From an uncultured Clostridia bacterium (GTDB taxonomy: Bacteria > Bacillota > Clostridia > Christensenellales > Borkfalkiaceae), in contig CALVXB010000011.1 in NCBI GenBank assembly GCA_944368775.1, positions 18,667-82,666 on the forward strand: a stretch of 64,000 nucleotides of DNA, given 5' to 3'. Position 1 is the stretch's first letter. Every line of letters begins with the position of its first letter. The notes beneath the pieces were generated by a model, which did not search any database, had not been told where the DNA came from, and worked only from the letters and a program-made list of their open reading frames with translations. Below, in pieces: positions 28,298-36,637 of the stretch. Position numbers and translations under genes: made by a program.

Positions 28298-28305
28298 CCC
28301 GAGCC

Positions 28306-28611
28306 TTAAAACAGCCCGAGCACGGCGCTGACGATGTACAGCGCGAGCGCGACGAAGAATACGATGGTCCACACCTTGCCGTGGGCGCGCGCGAACGCGT
28401 ACGCGCCGAACACGATGCCCAGCAGCAGCGCGACGTCCTTGATGAGCGCGAGCACGTCAAAAAAGGTACCGCTCACGTCGATCCCGAGCAGCGGCAGCAG
28501 GTTGTTGACGAAGATGAGCACCGCGGCGAGCACGAGCGCGATGTAGCAGCAGATGCGCACGAAGTCTGCCTTCGCCTGCCCTTCGGTGCGCTCCCTTCTC
28601 TTTCCGGCCAT
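28306..28611 (-). CDS. Three-helix membrane protein
   Basis: The product is 101 aa. A basic N-terminus (MAGKRRERTEGQAK) is followed by three hydrophobic spans at about 17-38, 45-65 and 75-98, so most of the protein is in the membrane. No family is recognised. The ATG at 28611 follows AGGAGGTGCAGTC. It is a single-gene unit with its own promoter and terminator. Confidence 0.7.
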   Translation of the reverse strand: MAGKRRERTEGQAKADFVRICCYIALVLAAVLIFVNNLLPLLGIDVSGTFFDVLALIKDVALLLGIVFGAYAFARAHGKVWTIVFFVALALYIVSAVLGLF

Positions 28612-28638
28612 GACTGCACCTCCTGTTTTTTTGCGGGT

Positions 28639-28667
28639 ATTGTACCACTTTGCGGGCGGCAAGGCAA
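28639..28667 (-). promoter_or_regulatory. Promoter of the 101-aa membrane protein
   Basis: On the minus strand TTGCCT (28662-28667) and TACAAT (28639-28644) are 17 bp apart, 28 bp upstream of the ATG. Confidence 0.65.
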
Positions 28668-28732
28668 GCGCCCGCGCCGGCGCGCGCACATTTTGTTGCA
28701 AAAATATTTTGCCGCGTCGATGCCGAGCGATA

Positions 28733-28770
28733 TAAAAGCGGCTGCGCCCGCCGTGCGGCGGGCGCAGCCG
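28733..28770 (-). terminator. Terminator of the 187-aa gene
   Basis: A perfect 14-bp stem (28739-28752 with 28757-28770, loop of 4) is followed on the minus strand by CTTTTATAT. Confidence 0.8.
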
Positions 28771-28795
28771 CGTTCACTTCCGTTTACAATTTAGC

Positions 28796-29359
28796 TCAAT
28801 GTTCCTCTCCCTCTTGCGCACGGCGCGCCGAGGCCGCCGCATCTTCGGAAGCCGCGCGCGAAAGAACTTTGACGAGGCCGAGCCCAATCAGCTCTTCCGT
28901 CGTCCGGTAGTCGTACAGCGGCTCCTCCGCCACGTCCGGGCGGGGGAGCGCCCCGACGCCCGCGGCAGTTTCGAGCAGCGTCAGCGCGCTGCGCAGTCGC
29001 AGCCGCGAAACCAGCCGCACCATGAGCGGCGTCTTGGCGAAGCGCTTGAAGCGGGATACGTCTTCGACGCGGCGCTTGCTCTCCCCGCACGTGACGGGGT
29101 CGATCGCGAGCGCAATGCACAGCGTCTGCCCCTTGAACACCATCTGCGCGACCTGACGGCGGCGGATGTGCACATACACCTGCCGCCAGCCAAACGTCAC
29201 CCGCATCTGCGGGCAGCTGCGCACGGCTGTCAGGATCACGGTATAGTACGACTGCACCTCGGGCGACGCCTGGATCAGGCGCGCGTGAAAGCTGTAGTTA
29301 TACCGCGTGAACTGAATCTTTTTGGGGAAAGGGTCTCCATTCCCTCTTTTGTGCTCCAT
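28796..29359 (-). CDS. Conserved Firmicutes domain protein of unknown function
   Basis: The product is 187 aa. From memory, the segments YNYSFHARLIQASPEVQSYY, GQTLCIALAIDP and RVEDVSRFKRFAKTPLMVRL match a domain common in Clostridia proteins, usually read there as GRxxLAKLxxxGKTLCLYLALDP. Its function is unknown. The C-terminal 50 residues are not conserved in my memory of the family. AGGAGGAAAAT precedes the ATG at 29359. The leader contains a 10-bp inverted repeat whose second arm abuts this ribosome site, and a likely small RNA lies further upstream. Confidence 0.7.
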   Translation of the reverse strand: MEHKRGNGDPFPKKIQFTRYNYSFHARLIQASPEVQSYYTVILTAVRSCPQMRVTFGWRQVYVHIRRRQVAQMVFKGQTLCIALAIDPVTCGESKRRVEDVSRFKRFAKTPLMVRLVSRLRLRSALTLLETAAGVGALPRPDVAEEPLYDYRTTEELIGLGLVKVLSRAASEDAAASARRAQEGEEH

Positions 29360-29368
29360 ATTTTCCTC

Positions 29369-29455
29369 CTATCTGCGGGCTGTACCTGAAATTAACAGCT
29401 TTCTGCATTTTTTTGCGCGGCGCCGCGGCGCGCTTCTCTCCCGTTCCGCAGATAG
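29369..29455 (-). promoter_or_regulatory. Leader inverted repeat ending at the ribosome site
   Basis: CTATCTGCGG (29369-29378) and CCGCAGATAG (29446-29455) are perfect 10-bp complements with a 67-nt loop. The loop holds a GC-rich palindrome (about 29414-29433) and a small GCTGT/ACAGC hairpin. In the mRNA the second arm directly precedes GGAGG. No known riboswitch consensus was recognised. Confidence 0.45.
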
Positions 29456-29515
29456 CCTCTGCCCGCGACATCGTGCGCGAAAGACAAAAATTTTCCTTTA
29501 AGTCCATAGCGTTTT

Positions 29516-29545
29516 AAAAAAATATAATATTGCGTTTTGCAATAT
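29516..29545 (-). terminator. Terminator of the candidate small RNA
   Basis: The stem ATATTGC/GCAATAT (29527-29533 with 29539-29545, loop of 5) is followed on the minus strand by TTATATTTTTTT. Confidence 0.6.
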
Positions 29546-29708
29546 ACAAAGGCGCAAGAAAAGACTGCCGCGCTTTCGTGCTCAGTCGTCAGTCTTGCTT
29601 ACGCTCAATTAAGTTAGTTTTGTAATATCTTGGATCGTCGCTCCGTGTGCGAAAAATCGCCGAAAAATCGCCGCGCTGTTTCCACTTGCATGGAAAAATT
29701 TGGCAATT
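29516..29708 (-). ncRNA. Candidate stand-alone small RNA, about 193 nt
   Basis: A perfect promoter (29715-29743) and a hairpin plus T-run terminator (29516-29545) bracket about 193 nt without a convincing reading frame. In the RNA, TTTCCA/TGGAAA (29679-29696) and a long hairpin (29552-29604) with AAGACTG/CAGTCTT can form. A tandem duplication of GAAAAATCGCC lies at 29651-29672. The 5' end can also pair with the GCAAT of the terminator. Size suggests a 6S-like RNA but no family consensus was recognised. It may instead be the leader of the 187-aa gene. Confidence 0.5.
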
Positions 29709-29714
29709 TTCTAC

Positions 29715-29743
29715 ATTATACCCTCTATTTCGCGATTTGTCAA
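29715..29743 (-). promoter_or_regulatory. Consensus promoter in a gene-free region
   Basis: On the minus strand TTGACA (29738-29743) and TATAAT (29715-29720) are 17 bp apart, an exact consensus. An AT-rich stretch upstream (29755-29785) may act as an UP element. The next gene start is about 350 bp downstream. Confidence 0.85.
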
Positions 29744-29912
29744 CAATTTCGTACCTTCACATAATAAAATTATAAATACCCATACCCCCTCCCCCGCATA
29801 CTGAGGCAAACAATGCTGAAATGACGACTTTTGTTGCGCCCGCCGCCCCGCACCCTGCGCCCGCCTGCGCCCATCCTCCTCCTGCCGCCGCGCGGCACCG
29901 CTGCTTTCGCGG

Positions 29913-29951
29913 CAAAAAAATAGCGGCAGCCGGCAAAGCCGACCGCCGCTA
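29913..29951 (-). terminator. Terminator of the rhamnose operon
   Basis: An imperfect stem with arms TAGCGGC and GCCGCTA plus inner GCCGGC pairs is followed on the minus strand by seven T (29919-29913). The rest of 29760-29912 shows nothing recognisable. Confidence 0.75.
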
Positions 29952-29972
29952 AGGAAACGGAGAATGAGCAAA

Positions 29973-31121
29973 TTAGAGAAGTTCTTTGTAGAGGGCGATG
30001 ATGTCCTCTTTGGTGGGATCCTTCGGGTTGCCGGGGCGGCAGGCGTCGTCCATCGCGGACTGCGCGAGGAAGTCGATGTCCTCCTCCTTGACGATACCCT
30101 TGAGGTTTTCGGGAATGCCGACGTCTTTGGAGAGCTGCGCGACTGCGTCGCAGGCGGCGGCGCGGGCCTCTTCGAGGGTCATGGCGTCGACGCCCTGTAC
30201 GCCCATCGCCTTGGCGATGTCGCGGTACTTTTCGCCGGTGGCGTCTGCGTTATAGCGCATGACGGTGGGCAGCAGGATGGCGTTTGCGACGCCGTGCGGC
30301 GTGTCGTACACCGCGCCGAGGGCGTGCGCCATCGAGTGGACGATGCCCAGGCCGACGTTGGAGAAGCCCATGCCCGCGACGTACTGCCCGAGGGCCATGC
30401 CCTCGCGGCCTTCCGGCTCGCCCTTGACCGCCGAGCGCAGCGAGCGGGAGATGATCTCGATCGCCTTGAGGTGGAACATATCCGTCATTTCCCATGCCGC
30501 CTTGGTGATGTAGCCCTCGATGGCGTGGGTGAGCGCGTCCATACCCGTCGCGGCGGTCAACCCCTTGGGCATGGTGCTCATCATGTCGCTGTCGATGACG
30601 GCGACGACGGGGATGTCGTGCACGTCGACGCAGACGAACTTGCGCTTCTTTTCGACGTCGGTGATGACGTAGTTGATGGTCACTTCTGCCGCGGTGCCCG
30701 CCGTCGTCGGGACGGCGATGATGGGCACGCTCGGCTTTTCGGTGGGCGCGACGCCCTCGAGCGAGCGCACGTCTTCAAACGCGGGGTTGGCGATGATGAT
30801 GCCGATCGCCTTGGCGGTGTCCATCGAGGAGCCGCCGCCGATGGCGATGATGTAGTCTGCACCGCTGTCCTTGAATGCGGCGACGCCCGTCTGCACGTTC
30901 TCGATGGTGGGATTGGGCTTGATGTTCGAGTACAGCTCGTAGTCGAGCCCCGCCTCTTTGAGGACGTCGAGCACCTTGTCCGTCACCTTGAACTTGACGA
31001 GATCGGGGTCGGAGCAGACGAACGCCTTGGTCAGGCCGCGCCCCTTGACTTCTGCGGGGATCTCGCGGATCGCGCCCGCACCGTGGTAGCTGGTTTCATT
31101 CAGCACGATTCTGTTTGCCAT
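29973..31121 (-). CDS. fucO: Lactaldehyde reductase / iron-containing alcohol dehydrogenase
   Basis: The product is 382 aa, the length of FucO. It reduces L-lactaldehyde to 1,2-propanediol with NADH, regenerating NAD in anaerobic rhamnose or fucose use. Seen: the nucleotide site IGGGSSMDTAKAIG and PTTAGTAAEV, and iron ligands in MDALTHAIEGY, HSMAHALGAVYDTPHG. The ATG at 31121 follows AAGGAGAGTAAAACA. It is the last gene of the rhamnose operon, which fits lactaldehyde as the substrate better than a general alcohol. Confidence 0.92.
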   Translation of the reverse strand: MANRIVLNETSYHGAGAIREIPAEVKGRGLTKAFVCSDPDLVKFKVTDKVLDVLKEAGLDYELYSNIKPNPTIENVQTGVAAFKDSGADYIIAIGGGSSMDTAKAIGIIIANPAFEDVRSLEGVAPTEKPSVPIIAVPTTAGTAAEVTINYVITDVEKKRKFVCVDVHDIPVVAVIDSDMMSTMPKGLTAATGMDALTHAIEGYITKAAWEMTDMFHLKAIEIISRSLRSAVKGEPEGREGMALGQYVAGMGFSNVGLGIVHSMAHALGAVYDTPHGVANAILLPTVMRYNADATGEKYRDIAKAMGVQGVDAMTLEEARAAACDAVAQLSKDVGIPENLKGIVKEEDIDFLAQSAMDDACRPGNPKDPTKEDIIALYKELL

Positions 31122-31172
31122 TGTTTTACTCTCCTTACCTTGGTTGATTTTATCTTGCAGCGCGGCGGCAGC

Positions 31173-33122
31173 TCATTCGAGAGCGGGCTTGCCGTTGCGC
31201 TCGCGGATCGCATTGAATTCGGCGAGGACGCGCGCTTCGCGCTCCTTGGCGGCCTGTGCGGCGGCGGCTTCTTTGCGCGCGAGCTCTGCCTTCTGTTCGT
31301 CGCTCAGCGCGGCATATTTTTCCGCCTTTTCCGCTTCGGCGGCTGCCTTCTTTGCTTCGGCCGCGGCCTGCTTTTCTGCCTGCTTTGCCTGCGCTTCGGC
31401 GCGCTTGGCTTCGTAGGCGGCCAGCTCTTTGTTAAAGTCGAGGCCCTTCTTTTCGCAGTTCTTCTTCAGCTCGGCGATGCGCGCTTCTTCGCTGGCGCGC
31501 TCCGCATCTGCCTCTTCGAGGCGCAGCTTTTCGGCGGGATCGACGTACGCGACGCCCTCCGCCGCGGCCTTGGCCTTCTGATCCATGACGATGGCGCGCT
31601 TATCGAGTGCGGAGAACTTCTCCACGCCCATGAAGATGAAGATGACGAAGATGAGCGCGTAGCAGATGGTCTCGCCGCCGATGAACACCCACTTCATACC
31701 TTCCTGAATGGCGGGAGAGGAGACGATGCCCGCTTCCGCATTGTAGCCGGTGGCGTTGAGCACGACGTTGAGCACGCCGGTGGCGATGCCCGTCATGCCC
31801 GCCATGATGGCGCCGTAGATGGTCATGGTGAAGCCGTCTGTACGGAAGCCGTGCACCGCTTCCTGATGGTCGAGCACGTCGGCGAGCAGCGCGAGCGAGA
31901 GGTACATCGCGGGCGTGGAACCGAGCGCCTTGATGACGAAGGAGGTCACGACGAGCGGGAAGTTGGTCGGGTCGATGAAGCCGATCGCGCCTCCCAGCGC
32001 CGAAACGATGGCGCCGAACAGGATGGCGCGCGCCTTGCCGATCTTATTGGACAGCGGCCAGGCGATGACCATGCCGATGGCCGTCGGGATGGCGCCGATG
32101 ATGGAGAGGGTTCCCGAGAAGGAGCCGCCGATATCCGTCGAGTGGCCGATCGTCCCGCTGGGGAGGGTGCCCTCGAACAGCGCCGTGCAGTAGTACAGCT
32201 GCGACACGTTTTTCAGCATGCCGCCCAGCTGGTACAGGAAGAAGAAGATGATGATGATCCACCAGAATTTATCCGAGAAGCAGACTTTGAGCTGCTTGGA
32301 GACGGGCTCCGCCTTCTTCCGCACGTTGAGCAGCTTGTTCGCGAAGGACTCTTCGGTGATGCGCTCGCGGGTGAAGAAGTACTCGACGAGCACGCCGACC
32401 GCCGTGATGACGATGAGCGCGAGCACGAACACGCGCCATGCGTTCTGCGAGGCGACGACGTCCGTGACGCCGTTGTCGTCGGTGACGAACAGGAAGCCGA
32501 TGAAGAAGGGCAGGATCATCGAGCAAAGGCCCATCGCGGCGAGCGCCGTCGCGTTGGAGATGGTGGCCAGCAGCGAGCGGTCTTTGCTGTTGCGCGTCGA
32601 GAGATTGACGAGCGCCGCGTGGGAGGTATAGTAGAAGGGATAGGCGATCGCGAACCACAGGTTGTAGCCGACGGCGAGCATGACCAGCGTAATGATCTGC
32701 GCCGAGTCGTTCTCTGCGAGGCCCTCTGCCCCGGGCGCAAAGGTAAACAATATGAGCAGCGCGAGGATGCTCAGCGGCACGGAGACGAGCAGCAGCGGGC
32801 GCGCCTTGCCGGCCTTCGTCCGGCAGCGGTCCATCAACCTGCCGACGACGATGTTGCCGAGCACCACGAAGATGACCGAGATGACGGGCAGCAGCGTGAA
32901 GAAGGTCGGCGCCCACGTGTTGAGACCCAACACGTTGGTCATGTACATGTTCAGGTAGTTGGACAGGATGGAGTTTGCCAGCAGCGCGAGCGTAGGCCCG
33001 ATAAAGTAGCCGAGGCCGCCCTCCGGCAGGATCTTGACGTTTGCAGATTTGACCTTGGTCGAGAGCAAGGGGCTCTCGAATATGGACTTTTTCTGCTTCG
33101 CGTCATCGGTTGCAGCAGACAT
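31173..33122 (-). CDS. GPH-family sugar:cation symporter with a charged C-terminal coiled coil
   Basis: The product is 649 aa. About 490 residues form a twelve-helix MFS domain of the glycoside-pentoside-hexuronide (MelB-like) family; the loop GRLMDRCRTKAGKARPLLL is its hallmark. It probably takes up L-rhamnose or rhamnosides with a cation. After the last helix comes about 150 residues rich in Ala/Glu/Lys (EKAEKYAALSDEQKAELARK), a predicted cytoplasmic coiled coil not found in MelB. AAGGAGGGTAAAACTGA precedes the ATG at 33122. It lies 40 bp behind rhaD, in the rhamnose operon. Confidence 0.88.
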   Translation of the reverse strand: MSAATDDAKQKKSIFESPLLSTKVKSANVKILPEGGLGYFIGPTLALLANSILSNYLNMYMTNVLGLNTWAPTFFTLLPVISVIFVVLGNIVVGRLMDRCRTKAGKARPLLLVSVPLSILALLILFTFAPGAEGLAENDSAQIITLVMLAVGYNLWFAIAYPFYYTSHAALVNLSTRNSKDRSLLATISNATALAAMGLCSMILPFFIGFLFVTDDNGVTDVVASQNAWRVFVLALIVITAVGVLVEYFFTRERITEESFANKLLNVRKKAEPVSKQLKVCFSDKFWWIIIIFFFLYQLGGMLKNVSQLYYCTALFEGTLPSGTIGHSTDIGGSFSGTLSIIGAIPTAIGMVIAWPLSNKIGKARAILFGAIVSALGGAIGFIDPTNFPLVVTSFVIKALGSTPAMYLSLALLADVLDHQEAVHGFRTDGFTMTIYGAIMAGMTGIATGVLNVVLNATGYNAEAGIVSSPAIQEGMKWVFIGGETICYALIFVIFIFMGVEKFSALDKRAIVMDQKAKAAAEGVAYVDPAEKLRLEEADAERASEEARIAELKKNCEKKGLDFNKELAAYEAKRAEAQAKQAEKQAAAEAKKAAAEAEKAEKYAALSDEQKAELARKEAAAAQAAKEREARVLAEFNAIRERNGKPALE

Positions 33123-33162
33123 TCAGTTTTACCCTCCTTAAAATATATTGATTTTTTATCGC

Positions 33163-34026
33163 TTACAGATCGAGAAAATCTCTGCGATATTTTTCCACTT
33201 TGAACAGCTCGAGCAGCTTGAGCATATCCGCGTCTTTGATGGTATTGATGCGGGGCAGATGCGCGGTAAGCATATAGATCTGCGCCGCCTTTTCCACCGT
33301 TTCGATCAGGCCGAAGGTCTCGTCGAGCGACTTGCCAGCGCCGTAGATGCCGTGCATCGCCCAGACGACGAGGCGGAACTCCTCCATCTTTTTGGCGGTC
33401 GCTTCGCCGATCTCGCTCGTGCCGCACAGCATCCAGGGCAGCACGCCGACCCCCTCGGGGAATACGACGATGCACTCGGTGCACATCTCCCACAGCGTGT
33501 GCGTGAACTTCTTTTCGTCAAGCTCGTGCACGAAATTCATCGCCAGCGTGTTGGTCGGGTGCGAATGGATGACGACGCGGTTTTCGGGATCCACCTTCAG
33601 GCGGGCGATGTGGCTCATCATGTGGGCGGGGAACTCGCTCGTCGGGCGGCCGCCGTCCTTATAGCCCCACAAGAGCTCGATGTTTTTGCCGTCTTTTGCG
33701 ATGCGCACGACGCCGAGGTTGGTCTCGGGGTCCCCTTCTACGTTCTTGAAGTACTTGCCCGTGCCCGTGACGATGAAGTACTTGCCGATGAGGGGCGAAA
33801 TGTCGAAGTTGACGGCGTTCACCCCCATGAGCGGGATGGTGCGGATCACCTTGTTCAGGTCGAGATAGGCGGCGACCTCCTCTTCGCGCAGCAGGTAGCT
33901 GATGTTGCCGCCGTTGCGCTCGTCCCAGCCGAGGCGGTACATATTGGAAGCGGTCGCGCACATTTCGCGCAGGAAGGGAGCCTGAAAGATATCTCCCCGT
34001 TCCTTTTGATCAGCAGTTTTAGTCAT
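33163..34026 (-). CDS. rhaD: Rhamnulose-1-phosphate aldolase
   Basis: The product is 287 aa, close to the 274 of E. coli. It splits L-rhamnulose-1-phosphate into DHAP and L-lactaldehyde. Seen: DERNGGNISYLL near the start, the zinc site HSHPTN, and AMHGIYGAGKSLDETFGLIE with the third metal histidine. The ATG at 34026 overlaps the rhaA stop by one base (TAATG), so translation is coupled. A longer frame inside rhaA is not real. Confidence 0.95.
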   Translation of the reverse strand: MTKTADQKERGDIFQAPFLREMCATASNMYRLGWDERNGGNISYLLREEEVAAYLDLNKVIRTIPLMGVNAVNFDISPLIGKYFIVTGTGKYFKNVEGDPETNLGVVRIAKDGKNIELLWGYKDGGRPTSEFPAHMMSHIARLKVDPENRVVIHSHPTNTLAMNFVHELDEKKFTHTLWEMCTECIVVFPEGVGVLPWMLCGTSEIGEATAKKMEEFRLVVWAMHGIYGAGKSLDETFGLIETVEKAAQIYMLTAHLPRINTIKDADMLKLLELFKVEKYRRDFLDL

Positions 34027-35270
34027 TATTCTGTTCTCTCCTTGAGGATGGATTTTTCGTATTGTTTGATCTCGCTCAGGTAATCTTCGGACAGCCCTTC
34101 GCGCGAGAGATACTCCTTCCACACCGCGCCGAAGGGCATGTCCTTGACTTCTTCTTGCGCGACCATCAGATCGGTGAACGCGGCTGCATCCTGCAGGGCG
34201 CGCAGCTTGTCGTTGGGGATGAGCAGCGCGTACAGCAGCGCCTTTTGCATGGCGCGCTGGCCGGTCACCCACGCGGACAGGCGGTTGATGGAGGCGTCGA
34301 AGTAGTCGAGCCCGATCATGACCTTATCCGTCGCGTCGTTGCGAACGATCTCTTTGGCGATCTCTTTGAGTTCGTCTTCGAAGAGCACGACGTGGTCGCT
34401 GTCCCAGCGCACGCCGCGCGTGACGTGCAGCGCGACCTTGTCGTAAAAGGCGAGCAGCGCGGGGATCTTGTCCGAAACGTATTCGAGCGGATGGTAGTGC
34501 CCGTTGTCGAGCAGGCAGCAGATATCGTTTTTGGCGGCGTAGTTCTGGTAGAACTCGTTGGAGCCGACGGTGTAGCTTTCGACGCCGATGCCGAACACCT
34601 TGCTCTCCACCGCGACGACGACTTTGCTCCTGTCGTACCCGCAGGCGAGGATCTTATCGAGGCTGTCTTTGAGGCGCAGGCGGGGGGTCAGGCGGTCGGC
34701 GGGGACGTCTTTGAAGCCGTCCGGGATCCAGATGTTGACCATGCAGGGGGAGCCGAAGGCGTCTGCAAAGGACTCGGCGATCTTTAAGCAGGCGATGCCG
34801 TGATCCACCCAGAACTTGCGGATATTTTCGTCCGGCGAGGAGAGGGTGAGGCCGTCCTTCACGTTTTTATGCGAAAAGTAGGTGGGGTTGAAGTCGATGC
34901 CGGCGATGCCGATTTCTTTGGCGAACTGCACCCACGGCGCGAAGTGCTCGGGGCGGTAGGCGTCGCGGTCCACATTTTCGCCGTTCAGAACGGCGTAGCT
35001 GGCGTGCAGGTTGAGGCGCTTTTTGCCGGGCATCAGCGAGAACGCCTTTTTGATGTCGGCGGTCAGCTCGGCAAAGTCGCGCGCGCGGCCGGGGTAGTTG
35101 CCCGTCGTCTGGATGCCGCCCGAAAGGGAGCCGCCGCCGTCTAAACCGATGACGTCGTCCCCCTGCCAGCAGTGCACGGACACGGGGATCTCCTTCAAAC
35201 GGCCGATCGCCGCCTCAGTATCGACGCCCGATGCGGCGTATTCCTTGGCGGCAAGTTCGTAAGCTGTCAT
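34026..35270 (-). CDS. rhaA: L-rhamnose isomerase
   Basis: The product is 414 aa. It converts L-rhamnose to L-rhamnulose with divalent metal. Family segments seen are IPVSVHCWQGDDVIGLD near residue 28, GIDFNPTYFSHKNV, and the metal-site region LLDNGHYHPLEYVSDKI. The ATG at 35270 overlaps the rhaB stop by four bases (ATGA). Length equals the family norm (about 418). Confidence 0.96.
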   Translation of the reverse strand: MTAYELAAKEYAASGVDTEAAIGRLKEIPVSVHCWQGDDVIGLDGGGSLSGGIQTTGNYPGRARDFAELTADIKKAFSLMPGKKRLNLHASYAVLNGENVDRDAYRPEHFAPWVQFAKEIGIAGIDFNPTYFSHKNVKDGLTLSSPDENIRKFWVDHGIACLKIAESFADAFGSPCMVNIWIPDGFKDVPADRLTPRLRLKDSLDKILACGYDRSKVVVAVESKVFGIGVESYTVGSNEFYQNYAAKNDICCLLDNGHYHPLEYVSDKIPALLAFYDKVALHVTRGVRWDSDHVVLFEDELKEIAKEIVRNDATDKVMIGLDYFDASINRLSAWVTGQRAMQKALLYALLIPNDKLRALQDAAAFTDLMVAQEEVKDMPFGAVWKEYLSREGLSEDYLSEIKQYEKSILKERTE

Positions 35271-36637
35271 ATCTGGACCTCCTGAATGTCAAAAGAATTT
35301 CTTATGATATCGCGCGCGGCGGCGACATCTTCGATCTCGCCCGCGCCGATCATCTGCATGATCATGTTGCCGATCGCCGTGGCCTCGACCGGCCCGGTGA
35401 CGACGCGCTTGCCCGTCGCCTCTGCGGTCAGGCCGTTGAGCAGCCCGTCGCGGCTGCCGCCGCCGATGATGTGGATGCTGCCGAAGGACGCGCCCGTGTT
35501 GGCCTCGAGCTCGTCGACCGCCTGTTTGTAGCTGAGCGCAAGGCTGTCGTAGATGGTGCGCACGACCTCCGCCGCGTCCGGCGCGCAGCCGGACGCCGCG
35601 CACACTTCCGCCATCATGCTCACGGGCGAGAGGAAGCGCTCGTCGTTGACGTCGACGACGTACTTTTTCTGTTTTCCGCGCGCCATCTCGATCATCTCGG
35701 GGAAGGTGGTGCCCAGCTCCTTGCGCACGCTCTGCAGCATCCACAGCCCCATGATATTTTTCTGATAGCGGAAGGTGTGGCGGATGCTGCCTTCATTCGA
35801 ATAATTGGCGGCGCGGCTGCCCTCGTCGGTGCGGGCGAACGTCTGCTCGACGCCGAGCAGCGACCATGTGCCCGAAGAGATGTACGGCTCGCCGAAGGCG
35901 ACGGGCGCGGCGAGCACCGCAGACGCCGTGTCGTGCGTGGCGGGCAGCAGCACCGTCGCGTTGTAGCCGACTTTTTTGGCGATGTCCGCTTTGAGGCCGC
36001 CGACGACGGTGCCCGGCTGCGAGAGCGGGCGGAACAATTTGCGGTCATACCCGAGGGCGGCGACGATCTCGTCGTCCCACTCGTGCGTCTTTGCGTTGAC
36101 CATGCCCGTCGAGGTGGCGTTGGTGTACTCCTGCCGCCGCACGCCCGTCAGGCAGTAATTCAAATAATCGGGCAGCATCAAAAAGTCTGCCGCGCCCTCC
36201 AGCTTGCCGCTCAGTTTGTCGGCATACAGCTGGTAGACGGTATTGAAGGGCTGGTATTGGATGCCCGTGCGCTCGTACAGTTTGGCGAAGGGCAAGACTT
36301 CGTGCACCCGCTCGGCGGCGCGCTGCGTGCGCCCGTCGCGGTAGGAGAAGATGTCGCCGATGATGCGCCCCCTGCCGTCGAGCAGCGCGTAGTCGACCGC
36401 CCAGGTATCGATGCCGATGTAGTCGGGCTTATACCCCTGCTCGGCGGCGGAACGCAGGCCATTGACCACCTCCCGCTCCAGCCGCGCAGCGTTCCACATG
36501 AGGTGCCCGCCCCGCTGCTCCGCTCCGTTGGCGAAGCGGTACACTTCTTCAAGCTTCAGCGTGCCGCCGTCCAGCCAGCCGACGATGTGCCGCCCGGACG
36601 ACGCGCCGATATCGATCGCTAAGTAACACTTTTTCAT
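35267..36637 (-). CDS. rhaB: Rhamnulokinase
   Basis: The product is 456 aa, of the FGGY kinase family. It phosphorylates L-rhamnulose at O-1. Seen: the phosphate-1 loop AIDIGASSGRHIVGWLDGG, WAVDYALLDGRG, LPATHDTASAVLAAPV and the C-terminal phosphate loop HIIGGGSRDGLLN. I chose ATG at 36637, which overlaps the rhamnosidase stop by four bases (ATGA); a GTG three codons earlier is possible. It is the second gene of the operon. Confidence 0.94.
   Translation of the reverse strand: MKKCYLAIDIGASSGRHIVGWLDGGTLKLEEVYRFANGAEQRGGHLMWNAARLEREVVNGLRSAAEQGYKPDYIGIDTWAVDYALLDGRGRIIGDIFSYRDGRTQRAAERVHEVLPFAKLYERTGIQYQPFNTVYQLYADKLSGKLEGAADFLMLPDYLNYCLTGVRRQEYTNATSTGMVNAKTHEWDDEIVAALGYDRKLFRPLSQPGTVVGGLKADIAKKVGYNATVLLPATHDTASAVLAAPVAFGEPYISSGTWSLLGVEQTFARTDEGSRAANYSNEGSIRHTFRYQKNIMGLWMLQSVRKELGTTFPEMIEMARGKQKKYVVDVNDERFLSPVSMMAEVCAASGCAPDAAEVVRTIYDSLALSYKQAVDELEANTGASFGSIHIIGGGSRDGLLNGLTAEATGKRVVTGPVEATAIGNMIMQMIGAGEIEDVAAARDIIRNSFDIQEVQI

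Noticed and set aside
29369..29455. A known riboswitch (glycine, guanidine, c-di-GMP classes considered)
   Set aside because: Short fragments such as GGGAGAG look suggestive, but the full conserved cores are not present.
29298..29507. 69-codon minus-strand frame in the gap upstream of the 187-aa gene
   Set aside because: It has no ribosome site, overlaps the start of the 187-aa gene, and its residues follow the GC-rich stem sequence of the leader.
29516..29708. Assignment of the candidate small RNA to 6S RNA, SRP RNA or RNase P RNA
   Set aside because: The size fits 6S RNA, but I could not find the conserved central bubble, nor the SRP GGAA-tetraloop domain or RNase P core motifs.
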